This document shows positions 59,219 through 64,000 of a DNA stretch of 64,000 nt, piece after piece. Source of the stretch: Pseudooceanicola antarcticus (lineage in GTDB: Bacteria; Pseudomonadota; Alphaproteobacteria; Rhodobacterales; Rhodobacteraceae); contig NZ_OBEA01000002.1 in the NCBI RefSeq assembly GCF_900215355.1, positions 248,001 through 312,000 on the forward strand. Direction: 5' to 3'. Position 1 is the stretch's first letter; the number at the start of each line of letters is the position of its first letter. The translations under genes and the position numbers were made by a program. The notes beneath the pieces are model-generated. The model saw nothing but the letters and a program-made list of their open reading frames with translations. It was not told the DNA's origin and did not search any database.

Positions 59219-59842
59219 ATGCCCGGAAACAAAGACATCGGCATGGTCTTGCTCGTCGGCGCCTTCATCGTCCTCATCTCTCTGGGCGGCGGTGGCGGAG
59301 GGCTGATCTCCTACGCGGCGCTCCTCGTCGGACTGGCGCTCGTGGTCAAGCTGGCCCTGGCGATCCGGGGCCGGAATGCCGGTGCGCCCGACCCGGCGAC
59401 GCGGCGCGCCTCCGAAGTTGCCATGGGGATGATGCGCACGTCGATCGCCATGGCCGCGGTCGATGGTCAGCTGGCGGGCAGCGAGAGGGTCGTGATCCGG
59501 GCCATCGCCCGCGAGATCGGGTCCCATGATCTCGACGACAGGGGGGTGGAGAAGATCTTCCTCCACTTCATCTCCGACAGCAGTGCCCTGGCGCAGGAGG
59601 TGGCCGCGCTGGCGGCTCTGCTCAATGCGGGCGAGGCGCGGCAGCTGCTGAAGTTTGCCGCCATGGTCGCCTATGCGGACGGAGACCTCTCGGAGGCCGA
59701 AACCGCGGTGCTGGACGGGCTGTGCCGGGATCTGCAGATCCCGCCGCGCGATCGCTCGATCCAGCTGCAGGTGGCCTTCGGAGAGATCCAGCGCATCGTC
59801 CGCGAAGAGCAGCAGGTCAGCACGGATGTACCCGAGGGCTGA
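59219..59842 (+). CDS. TerB-like (tellurite-resistance type) membrane protein
   Basis: 207 residues. The N-terminus has two membrane spans (about 6-22 and 28-46) with a glycine-rich turn (LGGGGGGLIS). Residues about 65-195 are helical with two TerB-like acidic/Gly segments, VDGQLAGSERVVIRAIAREI and ADGDLSEAETAVLDGLCRDL. TerB domains bind metal or sit at membrane stress complexes. No other ter gene is here. AAAGGA is 6 bases ahead of the chosen ATG. Its stop abuts the stop of the convergent hydrolase gene. Confidence 0.85.
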   Translation: MPGNKDIGMVLLVGAFIVLISLGGGGGGLISYAALLVGLALVVKLALAIRGRNAGAPDPATRRASEVAMGMMRTSIAMAAVDGQLAGSERVVIRAIAREIGSHDLDDRGVEKIFLHFISDSSALAQEVAALAALLNAGEARQLLKFAAMVAYADGDLSEAETAVLDGLCRDLQIPPRDRSIQLQVAFGEIQRIVREEQQVSTDVPEG

Positions 59843-60598
59843 TCAGCCGAGGAAGGCCGCTACGGCAGCCTCGAACTCACGCGGTTTCTCGGCATGCAGC
59901 CAGTGGCCGGCACCGGGGATCTTGGCGAACTTCGCCTCGGGAAAGAGCGCCTTGATCCCGGCGCGGTACTCGGGCTGCACGTAGTGGCTCTCGGCACCTG
60001 ACAGGAAGAAGGTGGGGCCGGTGAAACTGCCCTCGATCTCGGGCCAGGAGAGGATCTTGCCCATTTCGGCCTCGAGCACATCGAGGTTCAGACGCCACTG
60101 GCGCTCGGTCACGTCGAGGCTCTGGGTGAAGAAGCTCTGCAGCGCCTTCTCGACCCCGGCTTCGGCCAGCTGCGCCTCGGCGTCCGACCGGCGCGAGACC
60201 TGCGACAGGTCCACCTTGCGCATGGCGTCGATATATTGCTGCTGGCTGTGGCCATAGGAGACCGGGGCGATATCGGCGACGATCAGCCGCTCCACCAGCT
60301 CGGGATGGAGCAGCGCCAGCGCCATCGCGGCCTTGCCGCCCATGGAATGGCCCAGCACATGGCAGGGCCGCCCCTCGGCGCGGATCACCTCGGCCAGGTC
60401 GGCGGCCATGGCAGGGTAGGAATGCTCGTCCTCGCGCGGCGAGAGCCCGTGGTTGCGCATGTCCACCGCGAGCACCGGCCGCTTGGCCGAGAGCCGCTTG
60501 GCGATGACACCCCAGTTGCGCCCGGAGCCGAAAAGCCCATGGGCGATCAGAAGGGGCGTGGCATCGGCGGGGCCATCCTGGCGGATCACGTTCAGCAT
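59843..60598 (-). CDS. Alpha/beta hydrolase (YbfF-type esterase)
   Basis: 251 residues. The nucleophile elbow is GHSMGGKAAM (Ser), the oxyanion segment LLIAHGLFGSGRNW, the acid part follows DMRNHGLS, and the catalytic His is in GAGHWLHAEKP. It is closest to YbfF-like esterases acting on short-chain esters or acyl-CoA/ACP. The chosen ATG begins at MLNVIRQDG. The gene ends exactly where the TerB-like gene ends on the other strand. Confidence 0.92.
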   Translation of the reverse strand: MLNVIRQDGPADATPLLIAHGLFGSGRNWGVIAKRLSAKRPVLAVDMRNHGLSPREDEHSYPAMAADLAEVIRAEGRPCHVLGHSMGGKAAMALALLHPELVERLIVADIAPVSYGHSQQQYIDAMRKVDLSQVSRRSDAEAQLAEAGVEKALQSFFTQSLDVTERQWRLNLDVLEAEMGKILSWPEIEGSFTGPTFFLSGAESHYVQPEYRAGIKALFPEAKFAKIPGAGHWLHAEKPREFEAAVAAFLG

Positions 60599-60742
60599 GG
60601 GGCAGCCATAGCTTGCGTCCGCGCGCGATGCCAGATGCTTCCGCGGCGGCCAGCCGCCGCATTGCGGGATGAAAGCGCAATGACTTGCCCTCCCGCCTGG
60701 CTGAGCGCTATTCTGGGGGTCATCGTCAGGGAGGCCGCCGAC

Positions 60743-61120
60743 ATGGGCTCGGATATTCTGGATCGCGGCCTGGGCCGCAGCGAGAAGGCGCTGAAGCGCA
60801 AGATGGGCGGGCGCCGTCCGTTGAAGCGCGGCGACTTCGACCGGCTGGTTGCCCGCGCCGGGCGCGACCTGCCGGGCGCTGCCCGCCGCGAGGCGAAGAA
60901 GATCCAGAAGGTCCGCTCCGAGATGGATAACCCCCGCCTGGCCGCCCGCATGGACCCGGCGCAGCTCTCGGGCTCTTTCCGCAGGCTGGAGCGGGCCGTG
61001 TCGCATTGGAACCCGGCCCGAAAGCGTCGCAACATGTGGCTGAACGCCCTGGCGGGCTATGCCTTCAACATCCTGCTCTTCTTGGGCCTGCTGGCCGCCT
61101 TCCTCAGCTGGCAGGGCTGA
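60743..61120 (+). CDS. Conserved membrane-tethered protein of unknown function
   Basis: 125 residues. The first 100 are very basic (SDILDRGLGRSEKALKRKMGG, KKIQKVRSEMDNP), with one C-terminal membrane span (GYAFNILLFLGLLAAFLSW). AGGGAGG lies 8 bases ahead of the ATG. It overlaps the convergent DUF817 gene by 17 bases. The shape (basic cytosolic part, tail anchor) suggests contact with nucleic acid or acidic lipid at the membrane; no family is recognised. Confidence 0.75.
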   Translation: MGSDILDRGLGRSEKALKRKMGGRRPLKRGDFDRLVARAGRDLPGAARREAKKIQKVRSEMDNPRLAARMDPAQLSGSFRRLERAVSHWNPARKRRNMWLNALAGYAFNILLFLGLLAAFLSWQG

Positions 61121-61940
61121 AGGGCGCGCGGCGCAGGTTCTGGCGCTGCACCAGCGTCACAGTGGTGAAGCTGACGAAGAAGAGCAGATACCACGACCCC
61201 ATCTTTGCCAGCGAGACAAGCTCCAGCCGCGCCTGGCCGTGATAGGCCCAGGTGCCCGAAAGCGTGCCGATGTTCTCGGCCAGCCAGAGCGCGAAGGCGA
61301 TGAGCAGCGCGGCCAGCGGGAAGGGCATCCAGTGCCAGTCGCGCAGGCGGAACCACATCTTCGTGCGGGCAAAGAGCAGCAGGGTGGCGGCGAAGAGCCC
61401 CAGCCGGATGTCCGGCAGCCAGTGATGGGCGAAGAAGTTGACGTAGATCGCCACCGCCAGCAGGACCGAGGCCCAGAACGGCGGATAGGGGGCGATCACC
61501 GCATCGAAGAGCCGGAAGGCCCGCGCGATATAGGAACCCAGCGAGGCATACATGAAGCCGGTGAACAGCGGCACGTCGAAGGCCTTCAGCACGCCCGGCT
61601 CGGGATAGGACCAGGAGCCCGCGTGGACCTTGAACCACTCCATCACCGTGCCTGTCAGGTGGAAGAGCAGGATCACCTTGGCCTCGTCCCAGCTTTCCAG
61701 CTTGGTGGCGATCAGCAGCACCTGCACCGAGACCGCCAGCAGAACCAGGAAATCATAGCGCGCCAGCGCCCAGTCCTCCTGCCAGATCTGCGCGGTGATC
61801 AGCAGCGCCGCCAGGATGATCCCGGCAAAGAGCCCGGCCCAGGCCTGGCGCAGCAGGAACAGCAGCACGGATTGCGCCCAGCCGGGCAGGGGGCTCTGCG
61901 CCAGCAGCGCGGCATCGGACCGAAGGGAGGAGGTGCTCAT
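61104..61940 (-). CDS. DUF817 family membrane protein
   Basis: 278 residues with about eight spans. Family signature segments include WDEAKVILLFHLTGTVMEWFKVHAGSWSYPEP, PLFTGFMYASLGSYIARAFRLFD and NFFAHHWLPDIR. Conserved His and Glu in the membrane suggest an enzyme or transporter, but nothing is established. The start is the ATG of MSTSSLRSD; a nearby upstream ATG is possible. Its 5' side is a repeat element belonging to the MaoC gene. Confidence 0.9.
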   Translation of the reverse strand: MSTSSLRSDAALLAQSPLPGWAQSVLLFLLRQAWAGLFAGIILAALLITAQIWQEDWALARYDFLVLLAVSVQVLLIATKLESWDEAKVILLFHLTGTVMEWFKVHAGSWSYPEPGVLKAFDVPLFTGFMYASLGSYIARAFRLFDAVIAPYPPFWASVLLAVAIYVNFFAHHWLPDIRLGLFAATLLLFARTKMWFRLRDWHWMPFPLAALLIAFALWLAENIGTLSGTWAYHGQARLELVSLAKMGSWYLLFFVSFTTVTLVQRQNLRRAPFSPAS

Positions 61941-61993
61941 GGCCGCCATCTTGCGCGATTGGCTGCGCCTGTCCAGAGACCAGATGTCGGATG

Positions 61994-62183
61994 CCTCCGG
62001 CGGGAGTATTTCCGGCCTGGTGATGAAACAGGCCGTGATATCAGGGCGACCTACTTTCGCCACGGAGGGCGCGCAGGTTCTCCAATTCAAAAGTAGGGTT
62101 CTTCAAAGGGCAATGCACGGCTTGCATCACAAGGCTGAAAATACTCCGGGGGGGGAGGCGCAGCCGACGGGGGCGGAGCCCCC
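61994..62183 (-). repeat. 3'-end repeat element, copy G (full, with about 100-base cargo)
   Basis: On the minus strand it begins 24 bases after the MaoC stop: GGGGGCTCCGCCCCC, a weak GTCGGCTGCGCC hairpin region, CCCCCGGAGTATTTTCAGCC. Arms near 62003-62025 and 62125-62147 are inverted with two mismatches. The spacer holds its own inverted repeat, CCTACTTT (62050-62057) and AAAGTAGG (62090-62097). CCGCCGGAGG closes it. Confidence 0.87.
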
Positions 62184-62207
62184 CCACCCAGCCTTGCTCC
62201 AGGCGCC

Positions 62208-62651
62208 TCAGTCGAACTTCTTGGACGGCGCCAGCACCATGGCCTCGCCGGCCAGCACCTTGGTGTCACCCACCATGCAGCGGCAATCCAGCTTCACCCG
62301 GCGCCTTGCATGGTCGATGTCGATCACCTCGACTTCGGCCAGCACCACGTCTCCGGGACGGACAGGGGCCAGGAACTTCAGGCTCTGGCCCATGTAGACC
62401 GTGCCATGGCCCGGCAGCTGCTCTCCGATCACCGCCGAGATCAGCCCGGCGGTCAGCATCCCGTGGGCAATGCGCCCCTGAAAGATCGTGTCGCGGGCAT
62501 AGTCGTCGTCCAGGTGGACCGGGTTCCGGTCGGTCGAGATCTGGGCGAACATCTCGATGTCCTCATCCGTCACCTCTTTCCTGAGGTAACGGACCATGCC
62601 CATCTCGAGGTCCTCGATCGGCACCGTGCCGCGCGGGAAATTGTCCAACAT
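62208..62651 (-). CDS. MaoC-family (R)-specific enoyl-CoA hydratase
   Basis: A 147-residue hot-dog-fold hydratase. The hydratase-2 motif is intact: FAQISTDRNPVHLDDDYARDTIFQGRIAHGMLTAGLISAVIGEQLPG, including the catalytic Asp and His (DRNPVH). It resembles PhaJ, which feeds beta-oxidation intermediates into polyhydroxyalkanoate synthesis, but pha genes are not in the window. A short A/T-rich stretch with TAATAT lies upstream and may be its promoter. Confidence 0.92.
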   Translation of the reverse strand: MLDNFPRGTVPIEDLEMGMVRYLRKEVTDEDIEMFAQISTDRNPVHLDDDYARDTIFQGRIAHGMLTAGLISAVIGEQLPGHGTVYMGQSLKFLAPVRPGDVVLAEVEVIDIDHARRRVKLDCRCMVGDTKVLAGEAMVLAPSKKFD

Positions 62652-62767
62652 CCACCCCTCCCTTCGGATCGCGCCCCGCCAAGAAGGCGCGAATCCATCA
62701 CGTAATTATTGGGCGCACTGATGCGCTTGAGGGAAATAATATTACGCTGCGGATGCGAAATCAACCC

Positions 62768-63640
62768 TCAGCGCAGGAAGCCGATGGAATAGGTCGGGGT
62801 CATCTGCTGGGCCTCGATATAGGCCTCCAGGGCTTCGGGTTCGGGCTGGTCGGTGGTCTTGGTCTCTTCCAGGGCCAGGCCGCCGGTGATGAAGAGCGTA
62901 TCGATGCCCTCGCCCATGCCGCCGCGTACATCGGTGTGGATACCGTCGCCGATGGCCAGGATGCGCGCCTCGGCGGGATCGGTGCCAAGCTGGCTCAGTC
63001 GCTTGCGGGCTAGGTCGTAGATCGGCGGATGGGGCTTGCCGAAATAGAGGCTCTCGCCACCCATCTCCGCATAGAGCTCGGCCACCGCTCCGGCGCACCA
63101 TTCGCGCAGCTCGCCGCGGTCGACGACGATGTCGGGGTTGGCGCAGAGCAGCTTCAGCCCCTTGGTCTTGGCCAGCAGCAGCTCGGGGCGCAGCACGGAA
63201 GGCTCGGCCATGGGATCGAAGGGCCCGGTGCAGACGATGCCCTCGGCCTCGTCCAGCGGCACGCGGGTGATGGTCACCGGGTTTTCCTGGATCTCCAGCG
63301 GGTGGAAGAAGGGATCGTCATGGGCCTCGCCGATGTGAAAGACCTTCTCGCCGACGGTGCCGTTGTACATGGCGGCCCGCGCAGAGTCGCCGGAGGTGGC
63401 GATGATGTCCCAGGAATCGCGGGCGACGCCGAAGCCGTCCAGCTGGATCTCGACCTGGGCGCGGGGGCGCGGAGAATTGGTAACCAGGACCACCTTCTTG
63501 CCCTTCTTGCGCACCTCCTGCAGCGCTGCCACGGCGGCGGGGAAGGCGGTCACGCCGTTATGCACGCAGCCCCAGAGATCGACGAAGAAGGCGTCGTAGT
63601 CATCGGCGATATCGGCAAGGGTCTGGACGATCCGGGTCAT
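62768..63640 (-). CDS. TIGR01459-type HAD-superfamily hydrolase
   Basis: 290 residues of a IIA-type HAD phosphatase: motif I is FFVDLWGCVHNG (first Asp conserved, second position Trp), motif II VLVTNSPRP, the lysine in YFGKPHPPIYDLA, and motif IV AIGDGIHTDVRGG. The second Asp of the usual DxD is replaced (DLW), which is normal for this subgroup. The substrate is unknown; relatives act on sugar or nucleotide phosphates. Confidence 0.92.
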   Translation of the reverse strand: MTRIVQTLADIADDYDAFFVDLWGCVHNGVTAFPAAVAALQEVRKKGKKVVLVTNSPRPRAQVEIQLDGFGVARDSWDIIATSGDSARAAMYNGTVGEKVFHIGEAHDDPFFHPLEIQENPVTITRVPLDEAEGIVCTGPFDPMAEPSVLRPELLLAKTKGLKLLCANPDIVVDRGELREWCAGAVAELYAEMGGESLYFGKPHPPIYDLARKRLSQLGTDPAEARILAIGDGIHTDVRGGMGEGIDTLFITGGLALEETKTTDQPEPEALEAYIEAQQMTPTYSIGFLR

Positions 63641-63821
63641 GGCGGGCTCCTCGGGCTGACGTTTGTTTCCATATGGCCCATGTGGCGCGGCGCGACCAGT
63701 CCGCTTTGCGCCACTGTGGCCCGGTCATCGAATTGTCACGTGGCAAAGCCGGGGGGTATCCGACGGGCTTTGCGCTCGCGCCCCGTGAGATCCGGCAGCC
63801 AGGGCTGCCCCGTCTTGCCGC

Positions 63822-64000
63822 CTAGCGAAAGATCCGCTTGTACTCGTCAAGCGACCGGCTCAGCGCCTTGGTGCGTGGCCTGCTTTTGGAGGGCAGATCA
63901 AGTTCGGCCTCGTTGATCACCAGGATATGGGCCTCGAGCGCCTGGGCGGCCTTCTCCAGGTCCCCGGCCTCGAGGTGCTGCACGATCAGCTGGTGCTCGG
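63822..64000 (-). CDS. GntR-family regulator (FCD domain), C-terminal end
   Basis: Only the last 58 residues are in the window. EHQLIVQHLEAGDLEKAAQALEAHI is the final helix pair of an FCD ligand-binding domain, as in FadR/GntR regulators, followed by a basic tail ending DEYKRIFR. The helix-turn-helix and start lie beyond the right edge. Confidence 0.75.
   Translation of the reverse strand, partial: EHQLIVQHLEAGDLEKAAQALEAHILVINEAELDLPSKSRPRTKALSRSLDEYKRIFR

Overview
The window is a high-GC (roughly two-thirds G+C by eye) chromosomal segment of an alphaproteobacterium, most likely a Rhodobacteraceae (Roseobacter-group) species. The indicators are an F1-only ATP synthase operon (atpHAGDC, with the F0 genes absent), a GcrA cell-cycle regulator, the mce-DUF1467 pair, two DUF6455 proteins behind a perfect FNR-type box, and a riboflavin transporter under an FMN riboswitch. 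Almost all of it is ordinary core chromosome. There is no prophage, no classical insertion sequence and no CRISPR array, and I found no rRNA or tRNA gene.

Layout. 1-8.2 kb: the end of an OmpA-domain envelope protein, an M23 peptidase, clpA, gloB with a divergent methyltransferase, and a large membrane-anchored RTX-type repeat protein. 8.2-13.2 kb: the F1 ATP synthase operon with a strong terminator. 13.4-25.9 kb: an H-type lectin domain protein, a UPF0173 hydrolase, a ceramidase-like membrane protein, gatC-gatA, a calcium-binding lipoprotein, a cell-wall amidase, a YmdB-like phosphodiesterase, an SLC13-type permease, an M48 lipoprotein peptidase, an HDAC-like deacetylase, a nitroreductase and an EI24 membrane protein. 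25.9-38.6 kb: mce-DUF1467, a response regulator, wrbA, a 2OG-Fe(II) oxygenase, nadE, a secreted 19-repeat MORN protein, yebC, marC, a second SLC13-type permease, the DUF6455 pair and rimO. 38.7-49.9 kb: AsmA, gcrA, argD-argF, meaB, hrpB, rpmB, a sirtuin and a low-molecular-weight phosphatase. 50-64 kb: a DUF2087 protein with a GFA protein, an MBL hydrolase, the FMN riboswitch with its RibN-like transporter, a lower-GC two-gene cassette (PD-(D/E)XK nuclease plus unknown partner), lepA, a RAYT transposase with REP elements, tandem entericidin-like lipoproteins, a TerB-like protein, a hydrolase, DUF817, a MaoC dehydratase, a HAD hydrolase and the end of a GntR/FCD regulator.

Functional links. 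Mce and MeaB both serve the propionyl-CoA/methylmalonyl-CoA route. ArgD and ArgF act in arginine synthesis. GatC and GatA form two thirds of the tRNA-dependent amidotransferase. Several envelope genes (M23, amidase, OmpA, AsmA, M48, entericidins) are scattered rather than in one operon.

Most unusual points. (1) A family of intergenic elements starts close behind stop codons: a G5-C5 hairpin, usually a second hairpin, then an AGTATTTTCAGCC box, in the same strand order in seven of seven clear copies. Five copies also carry an inverted second arm, and two of these hold about 100 bp of different cargo. (2) A probable two-gene nuclease cassette at 54.5-55.9 kb has unlike composition and overlapping genes. 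(3) A RAYT transposase is flanked by inverted REP elements, one of which supplies its stop codon, with solo copies elsewhere in the window. (4) An FMN riboswitch precedes a DMT transporter. (5) A perfect FNR box precedes the paired DUF6455 genes.
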